NCBI GenBank assembly: GCA_040387515.1
Contig: JAZKDP010000007.1
Location: forward strand, 186,001-250,000
Reading direction: 5' to 3'
Origin: Methylotenera_A sp040387515
GTDB lineage: Bacteria; Pseudomonadota; Gammaproteobacteria; Burkholderiales; Methylophilaceae
Length of the DNA stretch: 64,000 nucleotides
Of this stretch, positions 1 to 8,919 are shown piece after piece. A model generated the notes under the pieces. That model did not search any database and was not told the origin of the DNA. It worked only from the letters and a program-made list of their open reading frames with translations. Every line of letters begins with the position of its first letter. Within the stretch, counting starts at the first letter, position 1. The translations under genes were made by a program, and so were the position numbers.

Positions 1-1
1 G

Positions 2-412
2 ACATTGATAGACGCCTCTGTTGCAAATCCGAATATTGTATTAACTGGTTTTCAAAAGGGTGACGCATTGCGTAGTTTGTATGCGCATGCCGCCTTATTT
101 GTATTGCCTTCATCACATGAAGGATTGTCTATCTCATTACTGGAAGCACTGAGTTATGGTTTGCCAGTCATTGCCAGCGACATTCCAGCGAATCTAGAGG
201 TTGGGCTGAGTGACGCGCACTATTTTAAGCTGGGAAAAGTAAATGAAATAGCGAGCTTATTAACGCAACATACACAACAAGTAGTGACATCTGTAGAAAA
301 GTTGGACAAAAAGAGACAGTTAAGAGCTTGGATTGACAGTCAATACAATTGGAAAAATATCGCCGAAAAAACAATAAAGGCATACCAAACCTCGTTCATA
401 CACCACTTATAA
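2..412 (+). CDS. Glycosyltransferase family 4, C-terminal part (cut by window edge)
   Basis: The reading frame is open to the left edge, so only the C-terminal ~137 residues are present. They hold the second Rossmann domain of a GT-B glycosyltransferase of family GT4. The nucleotide-sugar binding signature lies at roughly residues 37-58 of the visible part: PSSHEG, then an E-x7-E arrangement (EGLSISLLEAL), then GLPVIASD. Such enzymes transfer a sugar from an NDP-sugar to a lipid-linked glycan on the cytoplasmic side of the inner membrane. The neighbouring sugar-1-phosphate transferase and the eps cluster downstream suggest a role in exopolysaccharide assembly, but donor and acceptor cannot be read. 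The last codons (IHHL-stop) lie inside a short palindromic repeat that recurs at 58.6 kb, so the C-terminus may have been set by repeat insertion. Confidence 0.85.
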   Translation, partial: TLIDASVANPNIVLTGFQKGDALRSLYAHAALFVLPSSHEGLSISLLEALSYGLPVIASDIPANLEVGLSDAHYFKLGKVNEIASLLTQHTQQVVTSVEKLDKKRQLRAWIDSQYNWKNIAEKTIKAYQTSFIHHL

Positions 413-452
413 GCAGATGCTATCTCTGTAATTTAATAGGCATAAAGTGGTT
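399..452. repeat. Short imperfect palindromic repeat, copy A
   Basis: The element runs from TACACCACTTAT on the left to GCATAAAGTGGTT on the right. The arms ACCACTT and AAGTGGT are complementary, and further partly paired bases follow inside. The same two ends in the same order and with similar spacing occur at 58568-58625. Copy A covers the stop codon of the preceding glycosyltransferase. It has no U-tract, so it does not look like a plain terminator. It is most likely a REP- or MITE-like repeat. Confidence 0.6.
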
Positions 453-574
453 AATTATCGTTAAGTAGTAGCTAATTAAGCATGGATGACAGTCAGTTGA
501 TAGCGCATACATATCAATGTCATATTCGTTGCATAAGCTATCAAGCTATTTGCCAATAATAATGCGAATCCAGA

Positions 575-1963
575 ATGAGATTTCAGCAACACCTTAGTTT
601 TAATAAATCGTTAAGCCTAAATCAAATCATTAAAATATTGGTTGATCCAGTAGTAATGATTGCGATGCTTTTTTGTTTTGCATTAATAGGTGAAGGCGAG
701 CTCAACTCGCATTATATTGTGCTATCTATTATGGTATTTGCATTAAGTTTTCCAGGCACTTGGGGCAATGCAGACAATCTATATAAAGACATACTGGCAA
801 CTTTAAGTCAGTGGTTTTTAGTGGTGGGTATATTACTTTTTTTTGGCTATGCCACTGAATATTTACCCATGTTTTCACAGCAAGTCATCACCGCTTGGGT
901 GCTGATTACACCTCTAGTTATGGTGATTACACATTGGCTGATTAGTCGCTATTTAGTCAGTCCGCATTACTTAACTCATATTAAAAAAACTGCAGTCATT
1001 ATTGGTCAAAATGAATTGTGCCAGCAACTGACAAGTAGAATCCAAGACAACAATCAACTGGCGATTGAAATAAAAGGCTATTTTGATGATTTTTCGGTAC
1101 GCAAGCCGAGCGCATTTATATCGGACAATCAGCTGACTGGTCATTTGAACGAGATTGCCGACTTTGTGAAACAACACGCGATTGATATTATTTATATTAC
1201 GTTGCCACCGTCTATGCATATCCAAATCATGGCGTTGCTAGATGATTTAAAAGATACGACAGCTTCCATTTATTTTGTGCCTGATTTTTTTATGGCCGAT
1301 TTAATTCAAGGCAGGATTGGTGAAATTGACGGCATGCCTGTGGTTGCAGTGTGCGAAACGCCGTTTACTGGCTTTAATGGAATTATAAAAAGGTTAAGCG
1401 ATATTGTTATTGCTGGTGTGCTTTTATGCATGATTTCGCCATTACTTCTTATCGTCGCTATTGGGGTTAAATCCAGTTCGCCAGGTCCCATATTATTTAG
1501 GCAAAGGCGCTACGGATTAGATGGCCAAGAAATTATCGTGTACAAATTCAGATCAATGAGGGTAGCTGAAGACGGCGCAATCGTTACGCAGGCAACGCTT
1601 AATGATAAAAGGGTGACGCCTTTTGGACAATTAATCCGTAAAACATCTTTGGATGAACTGCCGCAATTTTTTAACGTCCTGCAGGGCCGAATGAGTGTGG
1701 TAGGGCCGCGTCCGCATGCAGTAACGCACAACGAGATGTACCGCAAGCTGATTAAAGGTTACATGATTCGCCACAAGGTGAAGCCAGGCATCACTGGCTG
1801 GGCGCAAGTGAATGGTTACAGGGGTGAAACAAAAACGGTAGAAAGCATGAAAAGCCGCATTGATTACGATTTGGAATATCTGAAAAAATGGTCACTTGCA
1901 CTGGATGTTCGCATTATTCTAAAAACTATTTTACTGGTGTTTAAAGATTCAAAAGCTTACTAA
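575..1963 (+). CDS. Undecaprenyl-phosphate sugar-1-phosphate transferase (WcaJ/polyisoprenyl-phosphate hexose-1-phosphate transferase family)
   Basis: This 462-residue integral membrane enzyme should start repeat-unit synthesis by moving a hexose-1-phosphate, probably glucose, from UDP-sugar to undecaprenyl phosphate. The N-terminus has about four hydrophobic segments (residues 18-125). A Rossmann-like CoA-binding-3 domain follows at ~135-250. The catalytic bacterial sugar transferase domain starts near residue 266 with a membrane helix, then SSPGPILFRQRRYG, YKFRSM, RKTSLDELPQ, SVVGPRPH, and VKPGITGWAQVNGYRGET. All hallmark motifs are present and the length is normal for the full WcaJ type. 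The start is the first ATG of the frame; no strong ribosome site is seen. A PEP-CTERM gene follows, and the matching eps export genes are ~35 kb away. The sugar specificity is inferred, not visible. Confidence 0.92.
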   Translation: MRFQQHLSFNKSLSLNQIIKILVDPVVMIAMLFCFALIGEGELNSHYIVLSIMVFALSFPGTWGNADNLYKDILATLSQWFLVVGILLFFGYATEYLPMFSQQVITAWVLITPLVMVITHWLISRYLVSPHYLTHIKKTAVIIGQNELCQQLTSRIQDNNQLAIEIKGYFDDFSVRKPSAFISDNQLTGHLNEIADFVKQHAIDIIYITLPPSMHIQIMALLDDLKDTTASIYFVPDFFMADLIQGRIGEIDGMPVVAVCETPFTGFNGIIKRLSDIVIAGVLLCMISPLLLIVAIGVKSSSPGPILFRQRRYGLDGQEIIVYKFRSMRVAEDGAIVTQATLNDKRVTPFGQLIRKTSLDELPQFFNVLQGRMSVVGPRPHAVTHNEMYRKLIKGYMIRHKVKPGITGWAQVNGYRGETKTVESMKSRIDYDLEYLKKWSLALDVRIILKTILLVFKDSKAY

Positions 1964-2015
1964 AATAAGCTAAATATTGCTTTTATTACAGTAATGACAA
2001 TATGACTCAATAGGT

Positions 2016-2031
2016 TAGCCCGTTCGGACTA
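2016..2031. promoter_or_regulatory. Putative EpsA-type operator (TAGCCCGTTCGGACTA)
   Basis: This is a 16-bp near-perfect dyad with one mismatch to TAGTCCGTTCGGACTA, the perfect version found at 15576-15591. Its centre is ~111 bp upstream of the following PEP-CTERM start. A second half-site, TAGTCC, lies just downstream at 2035-2040, so GGACTA-ATC-TAGTCC forms a nested inverted repeat. Binding by EpsA is inferred from the company the motif keeps. Confidence 0.5.
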
Positions 2032-2134
2032 ATCTAGTCCTAAAGAACTATTTATTTAATAAAATGTAAATCATAGCGTCATGTTCGAGGAACATAATAT
2101 TTAGCATATATTTAGTTATTTTTAGGAGTTTTAA

Positions 2135-2689
2135 ATGAAGAAATTAAACGGATTAATCATGGGCGCGCTGATGTTGACATCAACTTTAGTGAGCGCGGTG
2201 GAGTCTCAAAATCTTATCCCAACATCAAACAGTCTATATGTTGCAACAGCAGGCGAAGTTTTCGTGACCTTTTTATCTAAAACGGCAGCTTACTCTAATG
2301 ATTTATTTCTAGTTGGTTCATCAGATTTAATATTGAATAATCAAACTGCTGAAATAGGCAGTACATATTCTTTGGGTAGTTTTCAAGCCGGTACGGAATT
2401 GATTTTCAAGATAGCGATCAATGGTCTTACAGACGTATTTTACAATGGCGCGGCCAATCGTAATTTTGACGAAATTGAACATACTACCTATCAACAGCAA
2501 GGTAATTTAATTATCGTGGGTTTTGAAGATATTGCTTTTGGTGGTGATAGAGATTATGACGATTTAGTGTTCTCAGTGAGTAATGTAAGCGTTGGAAACC
2601 CCGTAACGCCAGTGCCAGAGCCTGAAATGGCAGGTATGTTAATGGTTGGTTTAGGTTTATTAGGCTTTGCAAAACGTCGTAAAAAATAA
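2135..2689 (+). CDS. PEP-CTERM sorting domain protein with DUF4114-like domain
   Basis: This is a secreted protein of 184 residues. A signal peptide occupies residues 1 to ~21 (MKKLNGL... ending VSA). The middle part resembles DUF4114 domains, with GFEDIAFGGDRDYDDLVF near residues 129-146, an acidic loop of the kind that binds calcium. The C-terminus (~residues 160-184) is a classic PEP-CTERM tail: VPEPE, a hydrophobic helix (MLMVGLGLLGFA), then KRRKK. By family knowledge the tail is recognised and removed by an exosortase, here most likely XrtB encoded at 43.5 kb. A good ribosome site (TAGGAG) stands 8-9 bases before the ATG. A 16-bp operator-like dyad is upstream and a hairpin terminator follows, so the gene is probably monocistronic. 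Confidence 0.9.
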   Translation: MKKLNGLIMGALMLTSTLVSAVESQNLIPTSNSLYVATAGEVFVTFLSKTAAYSNDLFLVGSSDLILNNQTAEIGSTYSLGSFQAGTELIFKIAINGLTDVFYNGAANRNFDEIEHTTYQQQGNLIIVGFEDIAFGGDRDYDDLVFSVSNVSVGNPVTPVPEPEMAGMLMVGLGLLGFAKRRKK

Positions 2690-2712
2690 TTATATAGTTA
2701 AATAAATTTAAT

Positions 2713-2740
2713 AAAAAAGTGGCTTAACGGCTGCTTTTTT
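2713..2740 (+). terminator. Rho-independent terminator after the PEP-CTERM gene
   Basis: A-rich left flank, a short GTGGC/GCTGC stem with two G-U pairs, a loop, then six Ts. The stem is modest but sits 24 bp after the stop codon. Confidence 0.6.
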
Positions 2741-2882
2741 ATTGGGCGTAATAAGCCAAGTCCAAACAATCCAGTCCTCAATAATTTAAACACTACTAGA
2801 ATCGTCATCAATATTTAATATTTCAAATTTATACTTTTAAGTAGAAATATATTGTTGAAAGTGTTGTTTTGAAAGTAACTCA

Positions 2883-4022
2883 ATGAAAGCCATGATTTTA
2901 GCGGCAGGCAAAGGTACGCGCGTGCGCCCGCTGACCTACGAATTACCCAAACCCATGATCCCCATTTTAGGTAAACCAGTTATGGCTTACTTAATCGAAC
3001 ATTTAGCCAAGCATAGCGTCAACGAAGTGATGGTGAATGTGAGCTATCTACATGAAAAGATTCAGCAATATTTTGGTGACGGGCATCGCTTTGGGCTGCA
3101 TATTGGCTACTCATTTGAAGGCGATATCAGTAACGGACAGATTGTTCCAAGCCCTGTAGGTTCTGCTGGCGGTATGCGAAAGATTCAAGATTTTGGTGGA
3201 TTTTTTGATGAAACCACTATCGTGATTTGCGGTGATGCCATTATCGATTTGGACATTACGCAAGCAGTGGCAGAGCATCGCCGCAAAGGCGCCTTAGTAA
3301 GCCTGATTGCTAAACAGGTGCCAATGGATAAAGTTTCTGGCTACGGCATTGTAGTGACGGATGATGAAGGAAAAATCATTTCATTTCAGGAAAAGCCAAG
3401 CCAGTCTGAAGCGCGCTCTAATTTGGCTAGTACTGGTATTTATATTTTCGAACCAGAGGCGCTTAGCCTTATTCCATCAGGTAGTACATTTGATATTGGA
3501 TCTGATTTATTTCCATTGTTAGTACAGAAAAACTTGCCGTTTTATGCCATTAACTTGCCGTTTAATTGGATTGATATTGGCCTGGTTTCTGACTATTGGG
3601 AAGTGATGCAGCAAGTGATGCGTGGTGAAGTGCCAACTATGCATATGCCGGGCAAGCAAATAAAGCCAGGTGTTTGGGTGGGATTAAATGTGCATATTGA
3701 TTGGGATAATACCAAAATAGAGGGACCCGTTTATATCGGCTCAGGCGCGCGTGTTGATAAAGGTGCTGAAATTATCGGGCCAGCGTGGATTAGTGATGGC
3801 TGCCATGTGCAACGCGGTGGCCGTGTGGTGCGCAGCGTACTGTTTGAATACACCCGTGTTGGGCAGGATTATAGTTTTGAAGAAATGATTGTCTGCGGTG
3901 AATATTGCGTGGATAAATATGGCCGCATGATGCATGTTGATGACGATAGTTGCGACCTAATTTGGAGTGATGCGCGGGAAAAAGTGATTTATCCCATGCA
4001 TTATGCACAAGCCAAAATTTAG
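2883..4022 (+). CDS. NDP-sugar pyrophosphorylase (nucleotidyltransferase with left-handed beta-helix tail)
   Basis: This 379-residue cytoplasmic enzyme should make an NDP-sugar from a sugar-1-phosphate and NTP, supplying donors for the exopolysaccharide. The N-terminal Rossmann domain (1-~240) starts with the signature MILAAGKGTRVRPLT and then PKPMIPILGKP. The metal-binding CGDAIIDLD is near residue 116, EKP near residue 172, and NWIDIG near 228. The C-terminal ~140 residues contain hexapeptide-type repeats (GVWVGLNVHID, GPVYIGSGARVDKGAEIIGP), as in mannose-1-phosphate guanylyltransferase-like and glucose-1-phosphate thymidylyltransferase-like proteins. Base and sugar specificity cannot be decided by eye. 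The ATG lacks a strong ribosome site. The gene sits alone between a terminator and the secretion operon. Confidence 0.88.
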   Translation: MKAMILAAGKGTRVRPLTYELPKPMIPILGKPVMAYLIEHLAKHSVNEVMVNVSYLHEKIQQYFGDGHRFGLHIGYSFEGDISNGQIVPSPVGSAGGMRKIQDFGGFFDETTIVICGDAIIDLDITQAVAEHRRKGALVSLIAKQVPMDKVSGYGIVVTDDEGKIISFQEKPSQSEARSNLASTGIYIFEPEALSLIPSGSTFDIGSDLFPLLVQKNLPFYAINLPFNWIDIGLVSDYWEVMQQVMRGEVPTMHMPGKQIKPGVWVGLNVHIDWDNTKIEGPVYIGSGARVDKGAEIIGPAWISDGCHVQRGGRVVRSVLFEYTRVGQDYSFEEMIVCGEYCVDKYGRMMHVDDDSCDLIWSDAREKVIYPMHYAQAKI

Positions 4023-4067
4023 CTATTCCAAGATATAGTGATTATTAGCATGTTTTCTCAAAGGGCT

Positions 4068-4087
4068 TTGTGACAAAACTGTCACAA
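4068..4087. promoter_or_regulatory. Perfect inverted repeat TTGTGACA-AAAC-TGTCACAA
   Basis: An 8-bp perfect dyad with a 4-bp spacer lies ~80 bp upstream of the pseudopilin operon. It contains AAAACTGTCA, a 10-mer that recurs in three other intergenic positions of the window (14493-14502 on the minus strand, 14567-14576 and 59626-59635). It is probably a protein-binding site. The regulator is unknown. Confidence 0.45.
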
Positions 4088-4157
4088 AACTGCAATTTTA
4101 CTGAAAACTAGATTGACTATGATTGTCATCTAATACTTACTCCGTGAAGCTATAGTG

Positions 4158-4595
4158 ATGTTAAATCTAGTTAGAAAAAATCACCTAAATCATCGAAAAC
4201 AAGGTTTTACCTTACTTGAGTTGCTGGTAGTGATTGTGATTATCGGCTTATTAGCCAGTATCGCTGCGCCTAAGCTATTCAAGCAAATCGGCAAATCAGA
4301 AACCAAAACAGCGGATGCTCAAATCGCTGCGCTGGGATTGGCGCTTGACCAGTATCGCATCGATGTTGGCCAATATCCAACTAGCGAACAAGGGTTGATC
4401 GCTTTAAATAAAAATCCGGGTAATGTGCCAAAATGGGCTGGATCTTACCTTAAGAAAAATATTCCAAATGACCCTTGGGGTAAGCCATATCTGTATAAAT
4501 CGCCAGGTGAACATGGCGATTATGATCTTTACACGCTGGGAAAAGATGGCCAATTAGGCGGTATCGAAGAAGCTACTGATGTGGTGAATTGGTAA
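4158..4595 (+). CDS. gspG: Type II secretion major pseudopilin GspG
   Basis: The protein is 145 residues. A short basic leader ends at G, followed by FTLLELLVVIVIIGLLASIAAPKLF, the class III prepilin cleavage and helix with Glu at +5. The C-terminal half carries the GspG hallmarks QYRIDVGQYPTSEQGL, NDPWGKPYLYKSPG and a calcium-loop-like YDLYTLGKDGQLGG. It should form the pseudopilus shaft that pushes substrates through the secretin. A GTG directly precedes the ATG in frame (4155) and could also be the start. It is the first gene of a secretion operon and is followed 53 bp later by gspF. A prepilin peptidase is not encoded in the window, so the leader peptidase must come from elsewhere in the genome. 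Confidence 0.93.
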   Translation: MLNLVRKNHLNHRKQGFTLLELLVVIVIIGLLASIAAPKLFKQIGKSETKTADAQIAALGLALDQYRIDVGQYPTSEQGLIALNKNPGNVPKWAGSYLKKNIPNDPWGKPYLYKSPGEHGDYDLYTLGKDGQLGGIEEATDVVNW

Positions 4596-4648
4596 TGTTC
4601 GCGCAGAAACATCATATGTTTTTAGCAATTATTTAGGTATTTCTAGTG

Positions 4649-5830
4649 ATGGAATACCAAGTTAAAGCGTTGCGTGGCAGTGATCTAATTTTGCTGAATA
4701 TCGTTGCTATACATGCAGACGATGCATCTGCCCAAGCAAAAGCAAAAGGCTATCAGCCGATTTCAATCAGCGCTAAACGCCTTGCGATTAGCGGTAAATC
4801 CAGCAAAAAATTCCCATTAGCTTTGTTTAGCCAAGAATTATTGGCGTTGTTAGATGCAGGGTTAAACTTAGTGGAATCGATTGAAACGCTGGCAGAGAAA
4901 GAACAGCGCAGCCATGTTAAAAATGCATTAGACGCATTGCTGCAAGCCTTGTATCAAGGTCAAAACTTTTCAGCAGCGTTGGAATTGCAACCAACTATTT
5001 TCCCTGTTTTATATATCGCCACCGTACGAGCCAGTGAAAAAACCGGCGATTTGGCTGAGTCGCTAGGCCGCTATGTGAGTTACGAATATCAAATCGGGTT
5101 GGTTAAAAAGAAGATAGTCAGCGCATCCATTTATCCGATTTTATTGATTAGTGTGGGCGGTTTGGTTATTTTCTTTTTACTTGGTTTTGTGGTGCCAAAA
5201 TTCAGCCAGATTTATGAAGATACTGGCAGTAATTTACCACTTCTATCAAAACTATTATTGCAGTGGGGTGTGTTCCTAGACAATCACGGTAAGACCTTTT
5301 TAATGGGTTTAGGAGCAGGTATTTTCGCTGTGTTCTACGCATTAAGTCAGGCCAGCATCAGGAAATGGCTGATGCAATTATTTTGGAAAATCCCTGCTTT
5401 AGGCGAACGCTTACGCATTTTTCAACTGGCAAGATTTTATCGAACATTGGGCATGTTGCTAAAAGGCGGTACGCCGATTGTCGCTGCACTGAGCTCAGTG
5501 GCCGGCCTGTTAGATGCCGCATTAAAAATCAAGATGCAGCAGGCCACTTTAGCTATTCAGCAAGGCCAGCCTTTATCGACTGCCATGGAGCAAGCAGGGT
5601 TAACCACACCAGTGGCTTTGCGCATGTTGCGTGTAGGCGAGCGTAGCGGAAAAATAGGTGACATGATGGAACGCGTTGCTGCATTTTACGATGAAGAGTT
5701 GGCACGTTGGATAGATTGGTTTACCAAGTTGTTTGAGCCGTTATTAATGTTGTTTATTGGACTAGTGATTGGTGTAGTGGTGCTACTGCTCTATATGCCG
5801 ATTTTTGAACTTGCGGGGAGTGTTCAATAA
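4649..5830 (+). CDS. gspF: Type II secretion inner-membrane platform protein GspF
   Basis: This is a 393-residue polytopic protein of the GspF/PilC family. It has two homologous cytoplasmic helical domains (~55-180 and ~260-380) and three membrane segments (~170-190, ~215-240, ~365-390). Conserved features are LFSQELLALLDAGLNLVESIE and, in the second copy, FYRTLGMLLKGGTPIVAAL, plus VRASEKTGDLAESL and LRVGERSGKIGDMM. It anchors the ATPase GspE and the pseudopilus base. An in-frame GTG at 4646 directly precedes the chosen ATG. The stop overlaps the gspE start by one base (TAATG), indicating translational coupling. Confidence 0.93.
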   Translation: MEYQVKALRGSDLILLNIVAIHADDASAQAKAKGYQPISISAKRLAISGKSSKKFPLALFSQELLALLDAGLNLVESIETLAEKEQRSHVKNALDALLQALYQGQNFSAALELQPTIFPVLYIATVRASEKTGDLAESLGRYVSYEYQIGLVKKKIVSASIYPILLISVGGLVIFFLLGFVVPKFSQIYEDTGSNLPLLSKLLLQWGVFLDNHGKTFLMGLGAGIFAVFYALSQASIRKWLMQLFWKIPALGERLRIFQLARFYRTLGMLLKGGTPIVAALSSVAGLLDAALKIKMQQATLAIQQGQPLSTAMEQAGLTTPVALRMLRVGERSGKIGDMMERVAAFYDEELARWIDWFTKLFEPLLMLFIGLVIGVVVLLLYMPIFELAGSVQ

Positions 5831-7572
5831 TGACCTTGCAAGCAGTACAAGTATTGTCCGAAGCATCGCAAAACTTAACGGCGACACCTGTGTTAATTAC
5901 AGTGCCAGCCATTAACGCCGCATTGATTAAGCAGGCTAGGGCACAAGCGCAGCTGCAACAACGGCGCTTGCTGGAAGTGTTGGAAGAAAACCTGAATGGT
6001 GATCCAGAGCAGTTTTTGCAGCAATTAAGTAACGCTTTGCATTTTTCTGCGATTCATATGAAAGAGCTGCACGCGCTGCATGCGGCTTTTGAAGTGATTC
6101 CATTTTCTACCGCACAGCAAAAAGAGTGTTTGGCTTTTTACGATGACAATAAACAATTGATCATCGTGTTTGCCGATCCGTTTAACGAGGGTCTGCAGGA
6201 GTGGGCAACAGAGGCAGTGAAGCAAGCCTTTACTTGGCGGCTTGCACACAAAAGTGATATTGCCGCTTTTTTGACCAAGCATGAAGAAACCATGCACGCC
6301 ATGGATGGTTTGCATGAAACTGGGCAATCCAACACCGCCGACACAGATGAAGCTGTTGCCAATTTATCGCTAAAATCGATTAACGAAGACACTAATCCGA
6401 TTATTAAATTGATTAACTCCACTTTGTATGACGCATTAAAAGTGGGTGCTAGCGATATTCATCTGGAATGTTCGAATGCAGGATTGGCGGTGAAATATCG
6501 TATTGATGGCGTGATGGCCAGTATTGGCGGTGTACAAGGTACAGATAGCGCAGATCAGGCAATTTCTCGCGTTAAAGTGATGGCGCAGTTGGATATTTCC
6601 GAACGCAGAATTCCGCAAGATGGCCGTTTTAAAGTGACTGTTCAAGGCCGTGAAGTAGATTTTCGTGTATCCATTATGCCTAGCGTATTTGGTGAAGATG
6701 CTGTATTACGCGTGCTAGACAGAAAAGCATTGTCTGAACAGGCGCAAGGCTTAAGCCTGCAAGCCTTAGGGTTCGATGCAAAGACAATCAGTCAGTTTCG
6801 CAAATTAGCCAGCGAACCCTATGGCATGGTGCTTGTGACTGGGCCAACGGGTAGCGGAAAAACCACATCGCTATATGCGGCGATTTCAGAGGTGAATACC
6901 GGCCACGACAAGATTATTACCATTGAAGATCCAGTGGAATATCAATTGCCAGGCGTTCTGCAAATACCGGTTAACGAAAAAAAGGGCCTAACTTTTGCGC
7001 GTGGTTTGCGCTCCATTTTGCGGCACGACCCTGACAAAATCATGGTAGGTGAAATCCGAGATGCAGAAACCGCACAAATTGCCGTGCAGGCTGCGTTAAC
7101 TGGGCATCTTGTATTTACCACCGTGCACGCCAATAGTGTATTAGACGTGATCGGGCGTTTTATGCATATGGGTGTCGATCCGTATAACTTCGTTTCTGCC
7201 ATGAACGGCATCATCGCGCAGCGTTTGATACGTGGCATTTGTCCACACTGTGCAGAGGATGATTTTCCTGATGCGCAATTACTGGAAGATTCTGGTATTA
7301 CCCCACAAATGGCTATTGGTATGCGATTTAAGTTCGCGAAAGGCTGTGGACATTGTCGCGGTACAGGCTATAAAGGCCGTAAAGCCGTTGCTGAATTATT
7401 GATATTGAACGACGAATTACGTGAAATGATTGTCGCGCGCGAACCTATCCGAAAATTAAAAGAGGCCGCAAAACGCAGTGGCATGCGCACCATACGCGAA
7501 TCTGCCATTGAAGCCGTTGCAAACGGCATGACCACTTTACAAGAGATTAATCGTGTTACGTTTGTGGTCTAA
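5830..7572 (+). CDS. gspE: Type II secretion traffic ATPase GspE
   Basis: This 580-residue hexameric ATPase powers pseudopilus assembly. An N-terminal N1/N2-type domain (~1-170) precedes the catalytic core. Walker A GPTGSGKTT is at ~338-346, the Asp box IEDPVEYQL at ~363, Walker B IMVGEIRD at ~405, and the His box LTGHLVFTTVHAN follows. A four-cysteine zinc motif is visible as CPHC near residue 471 and CGHCRGTGYKGR near 505. This is typical of GspE/PilB and absent from retraction ATPases. The gene starts on the last base of the gspF stop. The next ORF starts inside its 3' end. Confidence 0.95.
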   Translation: MTLQAVQVLSEASQNLTATPVLITVPAINAALIKQARAQAQLQQRRLLEVLEENLNGDPEQFLQQLSNALHFSAIHMKELHALHAAFEVIPFSTAQQKECLAFYDDNKQLIIVFADPFNEGLQEWATEAVKQAFTWRLAHKSDIAAFLTKHEETMHAMDGLHETGQSNTADTDEAVANLSLKSINEDTNPIIKLINSTLYDALKVGASDIHLECSNAGLAVKYRIDGVMASIGGVQGTDSADQAISRVKVMAQLDISERRIPQDGRFKVTVQGREVDFRVSIMPSVFGEDAVLRVLDRKALSEQAQGLSLQALGFDAKTISQFRKLASEPYGMVLVTGPTGSGKTTSLYAAISEVNTGHDKIITIEDPVEYQLPGVLQIPVNEKKGLTFARGLRSILRHDPDKIMVGEIRDAETAQIAVQAALTGHLVFTTVHANSVLDVIGRFMHMGVDPYNFVSAMNGIIAQRLIRGICPHCAEDDFPDAQLLEDSGITPQMAIGMRFKFAKGCGHCRGTGYKGRKAVAELLILNDELREMIVAREPIRKLKEAAKRSGMRTIRESAIEAVANGMTTLQEINRVTFVV

Positions 7573-8386
7573 CTTTTCAAGCCAAAAGATTTGGCTCGCG
7601 ATAAGTGTCGATGGTATTGCCATTGTGAAGCAAACACGTGGTCTGCATAAGCGTGTTTTAAGCCAGCGATATATCAAAGCATCAGGCGCAGATGCAGCAG
7701 GTTGGCAAACGCTGATTAACCAGTTGGATGAATATTTAAGCGGTTCAGATATCAAGCAGAACACGCAAATAAATATAGTTTTAAGCAGTGATTTTGTGCG
7801 TTATTTAATGTTGCCAGCACAACAAATAACCATGAGTAAAGCAGAAAAAATATCTTATGCTCATGCGGTATTTACAGATATTTATGGTGCGATGGTGAGT
7901 GATTGGCATATTAAATATCATCGAGCTGCGCCGCATCAAAGCACTGTTGCCGTTGCAGTGGACAATGCATTGCTGGCAGCATTAAATCAGCTAGCAGTTA
8001 AGCATCAATTTAAACTGAATAGCGTGCAACCTTATTTAATGACGGCATTCAATGCCCTGGCTCGTCCAATCGCTAGTACTAGCGGTCACTTGGTTTTGCT
8101 GGAAAACAAAAAACTATTGCTGGTTCATTTGCATAAGGGTGCATGCCAGCAAATGCAGGTGACGCCATATAGCCATGACTGGCAGACCGTTCTGAACAAT
8201 ATGCTGAATCGTGAAGTTTTACTGAATGAGCGTTTGGATGCAACGGATAAAACATTGTTAATCTATGCGCCAACAGAAAAAAATATCAGCCTAAATGCGT
8301 TAAATGGCTGGAAAACGCAGCGCATTGGATATGACCGAAATACAAAATTAGCACCACAATTTTATATGCTAGAAGCGGTGCTATGA
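7553..8386 (+). CDS. PilM/GspL-like assembly protein (actin-fold cytoplasmic part)
   Basis: This is a 277-residue protein without a clear membrane segment. The start is taken as GTG 7553, overlapping the end of gspE by 20 bp; a TTG three codons later is an alternative. The N-terminal stretch (IWLAISVDGIAIVKQTRG) and the later VAVAVDNALLAAL and LVLLENKKLLLVHLHKG look like the phosphate-loop strands of an actin-like fold as in PilM or the cytoplasmic half of GspL. The position directly before a PilN-like gene supports a PilM role, linking the ATPase to the membrane proteins. Sequence identity to known PilM looks low, so the call rests mainly on context. Confidence 0.6.
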   Translation: MLRLWSNFSSQKIWLAISVDGIAIVKQTRGLHKRVLSQRYIKASGADAAGWQTLINQLDEYLSGSDIKQNTQINIVLSSDFVRYLMLPAQQITMSKAEKISYAHAVFTDIYGAMVSDWHIKYHRAAPHQSTVAVAVDNALLAALNQLAVKHQFKLNSVQPYLMTAFNALARPIASTSGHLVLLENKKLLLVHLHKGACQQMQVTPYSHDWQTVLNNMLNREVLLNERLDATDKTLLIYAPTEKNISLNALNGWKTQRIGYDRNTKLAPQFYMLEAVL

Positions 8387-8919
8387 GCCAGTTTCTAGAT
8401 TTAGAGCTAAATCGACCGGCTTCTGCTGCATTTTTAAATGTCACTTTGCTTGGCTTGGCTGTTTTGGTGCTTAGTTTAATCAGTGCGGCCATCCTGTTGA
8501 ACTTATACCAGAAAAATAAAAACGATTATCAGACTATTATTAATGCGTTAAATCAACAGGATACGCCAAAAAAAGAAGTGCTTAAATCGCCTGTCATTCA
8601 TGTTTCTGCCAATGAAGTAAATCAGGTCAATGCTTTAATCGGCGTGCTAGCGACACCTTGGGATGAGTTGTTAGCAACGATTGAGCAATCTGATTTGCCA
8701 GATATTGCCTTATTAAGTATTGAGCCAAACCTCAAAAAACAACAGCTTCTACTGACCGGCGAAGCAAAAAATCTGCCGACTGCGTTGCGCTATATCCAAC
8801 AATTAGAAGCGCAGCCAGTTTTAAATGAAGTGTATCTGCAAAAACACAGTATAGACGAAGCCGATGTTTCAAAGCCTGTACGTTTTATTGTATTGGCAAA
8901 ATGGAGCGTGGCAAAATGA
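8383..8919 (+). CDS. PilN-like inner-membrane assembly protein
   Basis: The protein is 178 residues. A short cytoplasmic N-terminus (MSQFLDLELNRP) resembles the conserved N-terminus of PilN that docks in PilM. One membrane helix follows at ~19-41 (VTLLGLAVLVLSLISAAILL). The periplasmic part is coiled coil plus a ferredoxin-like fold (TPWDELLATIEQS, LLLTGEAKNLPTALRYIQQLE), both typical for PilN and GspL C-terminal domains. It overlaps the previous gene by 4 bp and the next by 4 bp (ATGA), so the four assembly genes are translated together. Confidence 0.7.
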   Translation: MSQFLDLELNRPASAAFLNVTLLGLAVLVLSLISAAILLNLYQKNKNDYQTIINALNQQDTPKKEVLKSPVIHVSANEVNQVNALIGVLATPWDELLATIEQSDLPDIALLSIEPNLKKQQLLLTGEAKNLPTALRYIQQLEAQPVLNEVYLQKHSIDEADVSKPVRFIVLAKWSVAK